A stretch of 46,645 nucleotides of DNA from Gnetum montanum (GCA_015680685.1 MNCI01011471.1:235585-282229), one strand, 5' to 3'. Positions 31,848-43,763 are shown, numbered from the stretch's first letter. Numbers and translations: made by a program. The notes: generated by a model not told the origin, from the sequence alone.

Positions 31848-33005
31848 AGCCAATCAGTGGTTGACTATCAAAGTTACTAAGTTATTTTCTTGTCTCTCTA
31901 ACCCTGTGATTCTCAAGCCTAAGTTACAAAAGATGAAGCTTTTCAAAATCTTAAACAAAGATTTTAGAAGGCACTAATCTTCAATGCATCCTTATTAAAA
32001 GTCATGGCTTTCAACACTAACAAGGACTTATCATAGGTCTAGAAGGAGAACTTGGTCCTCACAAAGGAGAATCACTACATGTTCAACACTGAGCAACAAA
32101 AGGATCAACTAGTTACATTAATACGTTAATAGCAGGAGTAAGTTACCAAAGTGAACTTAGATCTAAGGAGGTTGGCAGTAGAAAGTTGAAAACTCTCAAT
32201 GGCGGAAGTTTGTGCCCTTTGTAAAAAAGACTATAATTGAGGTAGCCACCTAAAAGAATGAATCCTTAAAATTGGAATGTGTGAAAAATCACTATATGGA
32301 CCAAGTTGGACTTCGCAAAGAGGTTAATGAAAAAGAGATCCAATTGGTAAAGGAAAAAATGAATGAGGTCCCTAGTAACTCAAATAGATAGGTGACATAT
32401 GGCATTCCATCTTTAATGGACTAAATGTGTTCGATAAGGCTAAAATCCAATTGAAGCAATTGCAAATTGAAGAGATGACTAAGTATGTGGAGCTCACTAA
32501 CCTTTATTACATAGAATTGGCAATGTTGATAGTAGGAAGACTAAGGATTGAATTAGAAAAGCAAGTTACTAGTTCCTACCTCCTTGATAAGGTAGAATTT
32601 AAGCTCCACAAAAGACAAAAGAGAAGTTGGAGATAGCCAACATAGAGCTTGAAGGTTTTAAGAGAAAATTCACTGACCAACAATTTGTTGCTAAGAACCT
32701 AGCCAAAAGAATGAATGACTATCAAGAGCTATAGAACCTTGTAAGGACATTCAACATAGAACATAAAAATTTTATAGTATGGTTTGTCAATGAAAAGGAA
32801 CTATTTTCTTCAATGTCTTTTCTATGGAATATTCGTGCACCAGCCCACATCGGTGAAGCCACATGGACAATGTACAATCCACGAAGTAAAGAAGAAAAGA
32901 TAAAAGCACTTCTAGATGCTTTCAAAATTTTAGTAGAATTAAAGGTAGCAGTAGGCCAACTTCAACATCCACTAGCATTAGGATAAGATGAGGGACCATC
33001 AGAGT
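31848..33005 (+). pseudogene. A1 third ORF, 3' part after T1, coiled coil
   Basis: This is the continuation of the ORF broken at 13408, joined exactly across the ACTAT duplication. The open stretch 32427-32636 and the following frames are rich in K, E, L and Q with heptad-like spacing (IQLKQLQIEEMTKY, then LEGFKRKF, NLAKRMNDY). After about 32760 comes a well-conserved-looking tail (FIVWFVNEKELFSSM, about 32770-32815; EATWTMYNPRSKEEK). I predict a coiled coil. Function unknown. Confidence 0.5.
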
Positions 33006-33263
33006 CATAGGAGCTTCTACCTTTGGGCACTATTTTATACTTCATCACATCTTTAGCTATCCTATAGGAACTTGTTGAATTTTTGTAGAGAATCTAATTT
33101 TGTCATAATGTACATTCATTTTTGTAACATTGTACAATCTAGCACTCAAAGTTAGTTAATAGTTTCTCTTTCTATCTATCTTTCAATTAATAAATTCCAT
33201 ACCTTCTAATTTTATAAGAAGCTTGGTCCCACTTTTTTTCACTTGAGGATGAGTTTTTAGTTA

Positions 33264-33275
33264 GTCATGGGGGTA
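33264..33275 (+). other. A1 terminal polypurine tract
   Basis: GTCATGGGGGTA lies directly before the 3' LTR. The preceding CTTGAGGATGAGTTTTTA is nearly identical in A2 (40088-40105) and recognisable in A0 (1886-1903). It is the primer site for plus-strand DNA synthesis. Confidence 0.8.
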
Positions 33276-34167
33276 TGATGAGATATCAATAAAACAAGCT
33301 ACATCAAAGCAACCCTATCTACATATCCCTATTGAGACATGGTAGGAAACATTGACGTAGATATAGCAACATTAATGCAATCACTGCCTATATAAATGTG
33401 TACATCCCTTGCATTAATGACATTTTTCAGACATATTCTTAGCTAAACTCTTGCAATTTTTTTTCTCTATAATTAGAATAGTTTCTCACTAAGTGCCCAT
33501 AGTATGGATCTAAGAGATTATACGAAGTGTTATTTGAATGCCCATGTACTTGAATAGATTGGCATGATGGCAATGAAATCAAGATTTCCTTTATCCATTG
33601 CATCACTTGGACAAGCTTAACTTTACTTTCCTACACTTTACTTTACTAGAATTTTTTATTATTGTTTGTAATTAAGTAATTAATGTATTAATGTTATTAA
33701 TTATAAACATGTGAGCATGATCACTTTGAGCATAAAATATTAACACTCGGTAATCCCAAGAGTGAATATTTGGTACATTCAATAATATCCACTTGGTAAC
33801 CCAATAGCATTAACACTAGTTTGGGATGTGAATGACAAGTGGGAATTGTTATTCTACATAAGGATAATTAGCTGCTAAATTAGCTAATTAGTTAGATAAT
33901 TAATTATTAAACCTCTACTCAATCATCTAACCATTAGGATAAAAATAAATACTAAAAATAATTACAAAAATATACATCATGTGCCTTAACCACACTTGTC
34001 CATACGTACAAATAACACACAAGTGTGAGTTAGGAAGACAAAGACATTACAATCACTACTTAGGAATATCAGTCACTTGGGTAAGTAAGTCTACGAAGTT
34101 CAATCAAATCACTAATGAAAGCTTGTGATTTCTATGGTTGGGCATAGGGGATACTCACCATTCATCA
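33276..34167 (+). repeat. A1 3' LTR
   Basis: It starts TGATGAGATATCA after the polypurine tract and ends TTCATCA. It is colinear with the 5' LTR at 2516-3425. The TATA box TATATAAA is at 33389-33396. A clear 5-bp target duplication for A1 was not found: AAGGT follows this LTR but is not present before 2516. Confidence 0.85.
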
Positions 34168-34839
34168 AAGGTAAATTAACTTTGAGTTTATTATCATCAT
34201 GAATTATGTCAAAGTATAATATTAATATTATAAGACTTTGTTGAATCAATTCAAGTTCACATTGCATGCACTTACTACTTGATTATAACTCCTACGGAAA
34301 TAAACTAATTGAGCTACATTGCTATTAATGAAATGAATGTCATAAATGTGGTAGGTGAACTTGTATTTGTAGTCAATTAGGATCTCTATGTTAATGCAAA
34401 TGTATTAACACATCATGAGCTATGTTGATGCATGCAAACACAATTAACTTAAATACTATTCATCATTCCTACATCACTAATTAAAAACCTTTCCTTAAAT
34501 TGAAAAAAATGATGATATAGTTTGTTTATAAAATTATGGAAGTAATTAACAAATAAAGATTTACCTAGACTTGAGTATTATATTACAAGTTCATTCGAGT
34601 GACTTTTACTAACAAAATAGAATGAAAAAAATTGGACATTATGTCTTTACAAAATAGCAAGATTATAAAATTCATCAATGCAAATGCCTTGGTTATTCCT
34701 AGTGCTAGAGGACCCTCTTGCCTTAGTGGTTCTGATAGCTAGTTTTCTTTTGTAATACCTGTAATGAAAAATTCATTAATAAGTGCTTAAATTTTCATCT
34801 CCTTTGTTGTAGAATCATGAATGATACAAGTAAGGTTGC
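34168..34839 (+). other. Unassigned AT-rich stretch between A1 and A2
   Basis: About 670 bases with no ORF, no match to the LTR families of the window that I could see, and no repeat structure apart from short AT runs. It may be old flanking DNA of A1, or part of the element into which A2 inserted (compare H1 at 41110-41760). Confidence 0.4.
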
Positions 34840-35038
34840 TTAGAGTTAACATATGTCTCAATTTGGACTAAACCATACGTAATAAAGCTACCACTAGTCC
34901 AAGTGGAAAGATAGTGACTTGCAATCAATGCTTAACAATCTAGATAACACACTAGTTCCATCCACAGAATTTAACTAGATGGCACGTGAACTTTTATGAA
35001 TTGTATGGTTAGACATAGGGGATACCTGTTGCTCATCA
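34840..35038 (+). repeat. A2 5' LTR, last ~200 bp
   Basis: Nearly the same as 40885-41091: 'acaaagctaccattagtcc'-like text, 'agatagtgacttgcaatc', 'tagttccatcca', ending CTCATCA. No LTR sequence could be recognised further left, so the 5' part is lost. Confidence 0.78.
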
Positions 35039-35039
35039 T

Positions 35040-35057
35040 TGGCTCCATTGTCAGGGA
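35040..35057 (+). other. A2 primer-binding site, tRNA-Asp type
   Basis: TGGCTCCATTGTCAGGGA begins within two bases of the LTR end. It differs from the tRNA-Asp complement TGGCGCCGTTGCCGGGGA at four places, three of them C to T or G to A. Confidence 0.8.
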
Positions 35058-35170
35058 TGGTGCTAGTGATCTAGATTAATTATATTTTAAAAAAAATTTA
35101 TTAAAGAATTAATGACTTATCTTTTCAAAAATGTTAATATTTTAAGTCACATTCATTATTAACTAACAAC

Positions 35171-37860
35171 ATGTCTCATTCACATTCACATAGGGGCTAT
35201 AGTTCATCACACGTTGAGAACACTAGTAAGAGTAATGATAGGATCTATACGGAAGAGAATTGGAGTGAATCACTACAATCAGGGATCTCATATGCTCATT
35301 TAAATCATTACTACATTCAAAGACTATGCTCAACTAATGCAAACAATCCTAGAGGCGATGGAGTAAGTCCTAGAACAAGGAGGATCTCAAGGCCTAAGAC
35401 CTCCTCCAAACCTAGAGTAGATGAATCAAGGGACCATAGGGGAAGATACAGGAGCCATGGGGATTCTCCTAGTTCATCATCTTCTTCATCTTTAATGTCT
35501 AGTTCTGACAAATATGAACATAGGTATGGAAATAGAACTCCACAAAGGAGTCACGATAGAAATAGAAATGGAAATCAAATAAAAGATATAATGTATCAAA
35601 TGAAGTATATGTAAGATAATCATAATTAAAAAAATAAAAATAGAGATTATCATCATGATATGTCTAATGATGATGAAACCTTATTGACTACTAGATGCAT
35701 GATATAGATTAAGGAGTTAGTTAGAATACCCCATAGGCATCAAAGAGAAAGCCACATCAAATGACTTGATATGAATAACATTCCTAAATTTGAGGGAGGT
35801 TATAATTATGATTCACAACATCATTTACAAGCCATCCATGATGTCTACACCTTGCAAAATATCAAAAGTAAGTGGCAAAAGCTTAAGATATTTCCTAGAA
35901 AAATAATAGAAGAAGTTGAAAGTTGTTATAAATTGTTAGAACCAGATTCAATCCACCGATGGTCAATAATGCTTGAGGTTTTCAAAGAGAAATACCAAAC
36001 ATATTCAAGAGTGTCCAATCCAAGGAAACAAATCTAAGAGTGTAAAATAAACAACCATGAATCCTTTGATGTAGCCTTGGGCAGATACCATTCTCTACTA
36101 CATAGATGCGTAGGCCATGGATTTTTTCAAAGTGAGTAGCTTTATCACATCATAGATGGGATTCATAACAAAATAAGGGAGACCCTTGGGATCTATGGCC
36201 AAGGACAATTATCAAAACTAAGAGTGCATCAAATACAAAGGCTAGTTGAACATTTAGCAAAAAAGGAAGAGGAGTTCTGTAAAAGGAAGAGTGTAGAGGG
36301 ATATAACTAGGATCTAGCTCTTTATAAGAAAGAGGTTTATATTTATGATTAGGAAAAAGAGGTGGCTCTTGATGAGTTGATTTCACACAAAACATTGTCA
36401 ATACAAAAGTATATCATTGAGATTGAAGCTAGGGTAGATAGGATATGGGAGTTGATAAATGAAAAAGTTATAACCAACTTGAAAATCATAGAGGACAAGA
36501 TAAAGCAAATAGGATCAAGTGATCATAACATGAAGAGGAAAAAGAAACATGTAAGAATACTTATTAGCAAAAAGGAAAAATTACTATAGTAGAAGAGGTT
36601 GTAGACTTGGATACAGAGGAGGAGGATGAATTTGATATCTATCAATACGAACATCCAAAGGGCTATTGCCCAGTTATGTTACATCTACAAGAGTCTAGGA
36701 CTTTTACTTTGAATTCAAAGTTCATAGAAAATAAAATTCCTAGGAGAATATCTTACCCACATGACAATTATAGATAGTCCTACACCCAACAATACTATCC
36801 TAGTGAAACTACTTATCAACCTCAAAACTACTACAAACCATACTAGTAAAACCCACAATCATGAGGAATGCCATCAACAAACCAACAATGCTCCTATTGC
36901 TAGTATTATGCTCATCAACCTACTTTTCCAAATGGTTCTACTTTCCATGCCTCACATCACTACTACTACTCTCCTAAATACCATCAATCCACAACAAATC
37001 TTGTGGGATCACCATCTTATACATCTTATCATTTATCACATCCTTAATAATCTCACACTTCCCTTCAACATATGTCACCACCAATAATGCAGAATGGATT
37101 GGCATCAAAATCTCAATAGAATAATGCCACTTGTGCTATGAACATATAAGTGAATGATAATGTTAGTAGATCTCAGAAAAAATCTCAAAAATGTCCTTTC
37201 TTAAGGATAGTTTCCACACATGTGAATAAAACTAGGAGACCTACTAGCTCATCAGAACTAGCACAAGGACAATTTGGTACAACCTCATTCCTCATGAAAA
37301 TAATGTCTCCTAATCCTATGCAAAAGTTACAAATCATTATCTCTCTAACATAAAACATAAAAGATGAACCTATCACTATGAAGAGACAAAAAATTTCATG
37401 TGTAACTAATAATAATAAAGAATGCATTTATGTGCTAAAAGTTCAAAGTCATAATATGATCCCTATACCAATCCACAACAAACTTGAGGAGCAATTATGT
37501 GTGAAAAAACAAGTTTATACAATAGTCATTAAACCAAAAGACACCTAGTGGCTCGAGAATGAGAATACCAAACTATTCAAAAGATGTATGGAAACATCCA
37601 ACTCACTTATTAGTTCTAGTGCTAAGAAAATGAACCAAATAGAGAACTTAAAGAAAGATATCTTATACTTTGATGATACACCAAAAGAATATGTTAAACA
37701 ATGAGATTCAATAACTAAAATAGAAAATCAAAAAGGAAACATATCTAGAACCTCTAAAAAGAAAACGCCTTTTACTGTAGCTAAATATATGTCTCTAAAT
37801 GATTGAAACTTAATTATTATTAGTGTTCAATGTGCTACCAAGAGAAAACTTAACTAAAGA
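35171..37860 (+). pseudogene. gag: A2 gag and start of protease region, decayed
   Basis: Start MSHSHSHRGY at 35171, 110 bases after the primer site. Ser/Arg-rich N-terminus open to 35614 (with SSSSSSS), then NIPKFEGGYNYDS (35775-35815) and the gag core 35771-36037 (FKEKYQTY). Through one stop come ESFDVALGRYHSLLHRC-GHGF (about 36058-36130) and HIIDGIH, the Athila 'E-W-RF--LL--CPHHG' pattern. A coiled-coil part follows (36362-36589). After a frame change near 36590 comes a Tyr/Pro/Gln-rich tail (36770-37080). 37150-37860 is not recognised. Confidence 0.72.
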
Positions 37861-40108
37861 TGATAAATGGTAAACTTAAGGTCTATAACCAAGGAAATAT
37901 GTGGTCCATTTTTTTAATGCTCACCCATGAGTTTAGTCATGGGGAACTTGCCACATCTGGAATCAAGAACTAATAAATGTTCTTTCACTTTTTGTTTTAA
38001 ACTTTTTTATAATTTTTTTATTTCTTAAAAAAAATTTCTATTCTTATTATTTTTCTTTTCTTTTCTTTATAATATCTCTTTTCTTGAGTCATTTCCTTTA
38101 TGTTTTATGTTTTATGGATGTCTACTTTATTTTTGTTAATAACAATATTGCTAGGCATGATGCAAAAGTTGACACTCTATGTTAGATCTTTATCCTATGC
38201 TATTAAGATGATTGGGTAAATAATTGTGTAATGTAGTATTCATCCCTTTAGTTTCTCTAAATAAAAGGTCTTTATCATGAAAAAAATATGGTTCTTCTTA
38301 TACAAAACTACAATTAACTACTAATCATTGTGCCTTGAAGAAAGAGGGAAAGATCAAGTGGATATGGTAAAGGATGTGACCTCATGGGGATATGTTGGAT
38401 TCTCTTCTTGACTTTCTTCTTATGATTTATGACTCCTCTAGGAATTTATCATCACTCTTAATCATCAACTAATAAATAGAAAGCATGTCTTTTCATGGTG
38501 TGGTTCTTGTGATTTGAAAAATATAGAAAAAGAAAAAAAATTGAAGAAAAAAAAAAGAAATAAACAAAAGACAAAAAAAAACACAGGAATTCAAAGCACA
38601 CCCCTTAGATACAATAATGGGTTATAAGCACTAGTTATGGGGTTGGAAAAACATGTTATCCATGCCTAAGGACACCCCTCTAACTAAGTTCCTTCCTTCC
38701 TTCTTCTCTTTTCTTCTCTTTTTAGAGTGATGTTTGTTCTTTGTAGTTGTCATGGACTCATGATGGTAGGTAAGTAGGGACACATTAATGTGAGGCCATT
38801 GTTAATGATATGAACTTGGTCTAAAACTTGGATGGATATGCATGATGGCCATCTTAATTACAATTGACAAAAGAACTTACTTCAAACATGGTTAAGTACC
38901 TTACATCCCAATCTTACTAAGCCCTTCTTATCTCATTATTCACCTCACTACTACATGCAATTATGACCCTACTAGTTTTGTATAGTATAGTGTAGGATTC
39001 TAACCATGGTGATGTATGTTGTTTGGAACAAAGGTATGATCTACATTTAACTTCTAAGGTGTCCATGGACATCTTTAAACATGGTTTTGTAAGGGCATTA
39101 TGGCATGAGCCTACTTTGGGGAGGATCTACTTGCATGACTTTTGTTGATCATGGTTTTGAGCTAAAACCTCACATCTTCTAGGACACCATGGGAAACTTC
39201 TCAAACTTTATGCATGGGTTTGGAACTCCTTCTCATCAATTTTAATTAAATTTACTACTTTTATATTGAAATATCCTCAAAATTAAATATTTATTAGTCA
39301 TCTTATGAACCAGACATTTGGTTTATGTTGTTTGAAAACTTGTAAGCTTTTAGGGTTGAGCTCATTTATCATGGGGGACTAAGGGTTTCATTTCTAAAAT
39401 TTTTCTTAGACCCTATTTTCAAACATTATGGTAAGTAATAATCAAAATAATCTAACTAATCTAAATAACTTGATGAGTTTAGTTACCTCATAGTCTTGGG
39501 AACATTACTTTGTAATCACCTTAAGCCTAAATGCTAAATGTTTTCAAATTTTAAGGTAAGAATCCAAGAAGGGTTAATAATTGAGGAAAAATTACCAAAA
39601 CTAATGTTCATCCTTTGGTGATTGTAGGTGATGCTAAAAGGAATGCCTAAAATTTAAGGTCTTTTGCAAGGCAAAGGAAACGAGGTCAAGAGAAGAACAA
39701 CATAGGATATGCCCATGGACAAATAGTAGCACATACAAAGATTAAAAGCTCAAACATCACATTTTTGTTGGTCCCATGGGATGATGAGAAGAAATTTTAA
39801 CCCATCCTTCATAAATGTTCTACTTAAAAAAGAAGCATCAACATAAAAATTGAGATTGAAAAATCTACCATTGCTAATGATAATAAGAAGATTCATCTTT
39901 GGTGGATTTTTGAAGACTTCTACAATTTTGTAAACATTAATTTCTATATAGTCTTTTTGTCATTTTGTAATACATCCACTTGAATAAAATTTTTTAATGG
40001 GACACTAATTTTTTAATGGTAGTCAATCTAGTCTTGATCACCCTACAATTTTTGTAATGGAACTTTGTCCATTTATATCTATATAACTTGAGGATGAGTT
40101 TTTAGCTA
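37861..40108 (+). other. A2 3' non-coding region
   Basis: No gene supported. The site AGTCATGGGGAAC at 37935-37947 repeats the polypurine-tract context. T-rich stretch 37985-38120. The block 38500-38760 matches A1 10340-10560 and A0 600-800. 39590-39850 may keep a remnant of the third ORF, too decayed to translate. Confidence 0.5.
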
Positions 40109-40120
40109 GTCATGGGGGTA
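40109..40120 (+). other. A2 terminal polypurine tract
   Basis: GTCATGGGGGTA, the same twelve bases as in A1 (33264-33275), directly before the LTR start. Confidence 0.8.
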
Positions 40121-41091
40121 TGATGAGACCTGATATGTTGGGTAACTTCATTGATGCATCCCTGTCGATGCATCCCCATCAACACATCTTAGATACATTG
40201 ATACATATGTGTTGATGAGGTAGCATTGATGCATTAACTGGTAATGCATCTTCATCGATGCATCCTTGTCTACACATCCACATTGATGCAACTAAATCAT
40301 TAACGCATATCCATTAATGAAATTCCTCTATTTTCTTATAAATATACAAGCATCATCATGTATTTGATACCATTTGATCAGTAGTGTAGCTAGACTCTTG
40401 TAGTTTTCTCCCATAAGCATAGTAAATAGTTAATGAGTGCCTGTAGTGTGGATTTGAATTAATTGTACGAAGTCTTATTTGAGTGGCATTGTACCTAGAC
40501 ACATTCTAGGAATGGAAATAAGATCAAGATTGATTCATATTCATTGCAACACTTTGACTTAGAACAAATTTACTTTCAATGTAATTTACTTTCCATGTTC
40601 TTAGTTAAGATTTACATTTTCATGCACATTAAGTAATTGGCAAAATGAGTGCAACTAGTTTTGAGCATAAACACATGTTCACTTGGTAATCCTAGTAGCA
40701 TTATTTCTTGGTTCTCCTAGTAGCATAACACTTGGTAATTCTAGCAATGGGTACGTGAATTCAGGACATGTACAACAAGCTAGGAATAGACACTCATTGC
40801 CCTTAGGATAGATTAGGATTTATCTTCTTATTATTAATTAGATTAGATAATTAATTTTTATACTTTCATATAATTTAGCCTTAGTTGCAAAACATAAAAA
40901 ATAATATGCCTTAATTTGTACTAAACTATATGTAACAAAGCTACCATTAGTCCAAGTTGGAAGATAGTGACTTGCAATCAATGCTTAACAATCTAGATGT
41001 CATACTAGTTCCATCCATAGAATTCAACTAAATTGCATGTGAACACTTGTGATTCGTATAATTAGGCATTGGGGATACTTGTTACTCATCA
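40121..41091 (+). repeat. A2 3' LTR
   Basis: TGATGAGACC...CTCATCA, 971 bp. Its U3 (40140-40330) is built from repeats of 'cattgatgcatcc' and 'tcgatgcatcc', about eight times. The TATA box TATAAATA is at 40337-40344. It then follows the same order of blocks as the A1 LTR ('gtgcctgtagtgtgga', 'tattaatta', 'gcattggggatact'). Confidence 0.82.
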
Positions 41092-41109
41092 TAGTATTAC
41101 TTTAGAAAG

Positions 41110-41760
41110 CTTCTGTTAATGAGATTTGGAAACTAATATTCTTCTAGGTTAGATAAATTATAGGCTTGCTTTTACAAAGATTCAATCTCTAGAAAAGAAC
41201 CTTGCTAGTTGGAGGAGAACTTTGTATCTCTAGAGTTTGGAATAAAGAAAAGGACTAGATCACCTTCATAAATATCTTTGATTTTGACATATTTGGAGTG
41301 ACAATGTTGAATATCTACTTAATATTCATGTATATGTTAAATAGTAGCTTATCACCATTCTTCAAAAAGATCCAACTCAATGCATCATAATTTGTTGCTA
41401 TTTGGATTTGAATATTAGTCATGTAGACAACATAGAGAGATGGAATATAGAGCTTCACTAGTAAGATTGCCTCAAAATCATAGATTAGAAAATATGCAAT
41501 ACAACCTATGAACGTACAAAATGTGGTATGGTAAATTCCAAGAGGTAGATAGAAGCAATGTAACATTGCTACTAAGGTAGACTTTAAGCCCCCATTATGC
41601 CAACACCTAGGGAGTTTGATGCCCATATATAACATTAGTGGCAAGGATTCTTTGACATTAATGTTAAAGACTAGGAAGGAAGTGGCTTCCTTGGTGTTAG
41701 TTTTGTGCATCATTTGTCTTTGATGCAAAGATTCATATATAATTTTTTTGTAAATATAAA
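41110..41760 (-). pseudogene. H1: Ty3/gypsy integrase C-terminal remnant
   Basis: The open frame 41315-41728 (137 codons) first looks like a membrane protein, but its order fits the integrase tail of Tat/Retand-type elements: TFCTFIGCIAYFLIYDFEA (family TxxGATPFxLVYGxEA), LLVKLYIPSLYVV (LPVEVEIPSLRV), YDALS, NGDKLL. In the same phase below 41315 comes IYEGDLVLFFI (family VGDLVLKK, about 41260-41240). It ends about 41110, so A2 inserted next to or into this element. Confidence 0.65.
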
Positions 41761-42515
41761 GGGTGAATTACATTGAGAAATAATGCATGATGTCAAATAT
41801 TATGATGTTCAATAGTTATACCAAGTTTCACAATAATAAAAATCATGTTTGAGCAATTTTTAGGTAACCATCATTATGTGTCATAACGGTTATGAAAATG
41901 ACATGGTAATTAAATATTATATCATTGCTTATCAACCAATATTGCTAGCTAACAAAAAGGAAAAATAAGTAAATGCATGATTACATATTAACATAAACTT
42001 TTAATTTCGGTCATAACAAGTGCTAGTTGACATCCACCACATAGGAAAAGTAGCAAATAAAATAGATTAGTTTTACAAAACTCATGCATCTAATATTATT
42101 GTATTAGTAATGAACTTATAAGTGAATATGTATGAGGAATGAGGAGAAGCCTTTCTCTCAGGAGAAGGAATATCAAGTTCTCCAAATCCTAAGTCAAAAA
42201 ATATGATATTAGGGATAGACTTATCATTTAGCTCTACCAAGTCTTTGGTATTGATAGAGTCCTTAGAAGGAGAGGTAACTGTAGATTTTCCTATAAGTTC
42301 AAGTTTAATATTAGTGGTTTCATTGCTAAGTTTGATAAAGCCATGCTTCGCGATCTAAACAATAAACACTTCAAATTTGTGTATTAGCTAAAATGATTAT
42401 TTCATGTTTTCAAAAGGGAAAATGAATCTTTTAATTATTTACAACTCATAGAAGGCTTGATACTAATTTTGTGGTTCTACATTTTAATATCTTTTTTATG
42501 GATCATTGAACTTAG
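41761..42515 (-). other. Unassigned stretch right of H1
   Basis: On the minus strand about 42350-42090 is open for about 88 codons without a Met (includes LELIGKSTVTSPSKDSINT and GELDIPSPERKASP). It may be an upstream part of the H1 polyprotein; I do not recognise it. The rest (41760-42085) shows no gene. Confidence 0.35.
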
Positions 42516-42517
42516 AA

Positions 42518-42519
<2 letters not shown>

Positions 42520-42553
<34 letters not shown>
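42520..42553 (+). repeat. (GA)17 microsatellite
   Basis: A perfect GA dinucleotide run of 34 bases. It lies at the end of the copia LTR C1; on the minus strand it reads TC directly after 'ttatttatt'. The perfect run in otherwise decayed DNA points to recent slippage. Confidence 0.95.
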
Positions 42554-42556
<3 letters not shown>

Positions 42557-42667
42557 AATAAGTTTTCCAATTTAAAATTCACTGGCATAAATAGCACATT
42601 GATTTTAATGTGGTTCTCCAACTTGGGTAGTACACACTCAAAGGGTAGTTCACAAGCACATCTCTAG

Positions 42668-42872
42668 ACTGTGTTCCTCTTCACTGTGGTTTGAAGGGTC
42701 CACATCTTGTACAATCTTCAAGCCCCACTCTAGAGTGTTGTGCTACAACACTAACCACTCAACCCCACAAGGTTCCATCAGGCTTGGAATGTGGTTTCCA
42801 AGCTTCACAACCTTTACAATCTTGAACTCCACTTTGGAGTGTTGTGTCACAACACTAATTACTCAATTCATA
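42668..42872 (-). repeat. Imperfect 105-bp tandem duplication in C1 LTR
   Basis: Two units with 'acaatctt-aa-cccac', 'gagtgttgtg' and 'acaacactaa-actcaa'. Each has a small inverted repeat GTGTTGTG/CACAACAC-like. Opposite-strand ORFs at 42735-42979 come from this duplication and are not taken as genes. Confidence 0.65.
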
Positions 42873-43184
42873 GGATCTCGACAAGCTCAAGCAAGATGCC
42901 TTCCAGCAAGAAGCACATTAACCCCACAGGGCAACAAGGAAGAACAGTTACAAGGAATACATACAACTTAGTTTGTTGATCCTTGCACTTTGAGGGACAA
43001 TAAACTTTACAATGAACAAACAATGATACAATGAGGAACAATAATGGTTACAAATGATTAGACAATGATAGTACAAGAGCTTTTTAATTTTCCAATGCAT
43101 ATGATGACTTCTTATAGTCACCATGTTTCCAAATCCATCTTGGAACTCATGAAATGACTAGCTAACAATAGTCAATAATCATGG

Positions 43185-43420
43185 AAGACATATTCTTCAT
43201 GCTTGAGATGTCTTTTTGTATTTTCCTTCATTCTAGAAAGACATCTTTTTGAAACTAGTATTCATACCTCCTTTCTAAGAAGATGCCTTTGTATGGTAAA
43301 AGACATCTTTTAAAAATTGGCTTGCATTCTGTCAAGACATCTTTGTCTAGGGAAAGACATCTATTATTTCTTGAAGACATCTTTTCTTGTTCTACCTACT
43401 AGAACGACATCTCTTCTATA
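43185..43420 (-). repeat. Short-motif array AAAGATGTCTT in C1 LTR
   Basis: About nine forms of AAGACATCTTT (both orientations, since the core AGACATCT/AGATGTCT is nearly palindromic) at uneven spacing of 15-45 bases. Position would be U3 or R. Confidence 0.7.
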
Positions 43421-43763
43421 GGGGCCAAAAATGAAACTACTCTTTTAATGCTAGGAGCCTCAAGATGCCTTCAAATAAGTTCCCATAGACCTTATAACCT
43501 TCTAGACTTATCAAAATGAGCTAGAAACACTCTGAAACATGCCAAAACATCAAGGAACCATCCTTAACAAAAATAAACATATTTTGATTGAATACTTTGT
43601 ATTCATCCATTCTCCCTTGAGTCCTTGTGATCTCAAATTTTCTTGTCAATCCTTGAGTCCTTTACTCTCACTCATGTAAACATAACAACCACATGAACAT
43701 CCTTTTACTCCATTTTCCTTAACATTTTGACATACCAAAAGGTCAACAATCTTCCCCTTCTTC

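Larger units (their letters stand above)
2516..34167 (+). mobile_element. A1: Athila-like Ty3/gypsy retrotransposon, split by a nested insertion
   Basis: Two matching LTRs (910 and 892 bp) enclose primer site, gag, protease, RT, RNase H, integrase, a non-coding stretch, a third ORF and a polypurine tract, all on the plus strand. Bases 13409-31847 are an insertion (T1 with T2 inside, plus one ACTAT repeat), so the element proper is about 13.2 kb. The tRNA-Asp primer, gag of the 'CxHHG' type, protease-RT-integrase order and an extra ORF between pol and the 3' LTR together fit the Athila lineage. All ORFs carry stops, so it cannot move by itself. Confidence 0.82.
34840..41091 (+). mobile_element. 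A2: Athila-like element, pol deleted and 5' LTR truncated
   Basis: It keeps the last about 200 bp of the 5' LTR, primer site, gag, 3' non-coding region, polypurine tract and full 3' LTR. RT, RNase H, integrase and most of the third ORF are missing: sequence passes from the gag tail/protease area (about 37860) straight to the post-pol site (37935). Related to A1 throughout. Deleted and non-autonomous. Confidence 0.78.
42530..43748 (-). repeat. C1 copia-type 3' LTR
   Basis: From TGTTGACC at 43748 leftward for about 1.2 kb. Near its end (42590-42625) it has 'ggagaaccacattaaaatc' followed by 'gtgctattta', which resembles the copia U5 block 'tttccacgtaaaatc'. The exact end was not fixed; the GA run lies there. 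Inside are an imperfect 105-bp tandem duplication (about 42668-42872) and about nine copies of AAGACATCTTT (43185-43420). Confidence 0.55.

Noticed and set aside
42735-42979. Two overlapping plus-strand ORFs
   Set aside because: They come from the 105-bp duplication in the copia LTR and lie opposite to its direction.
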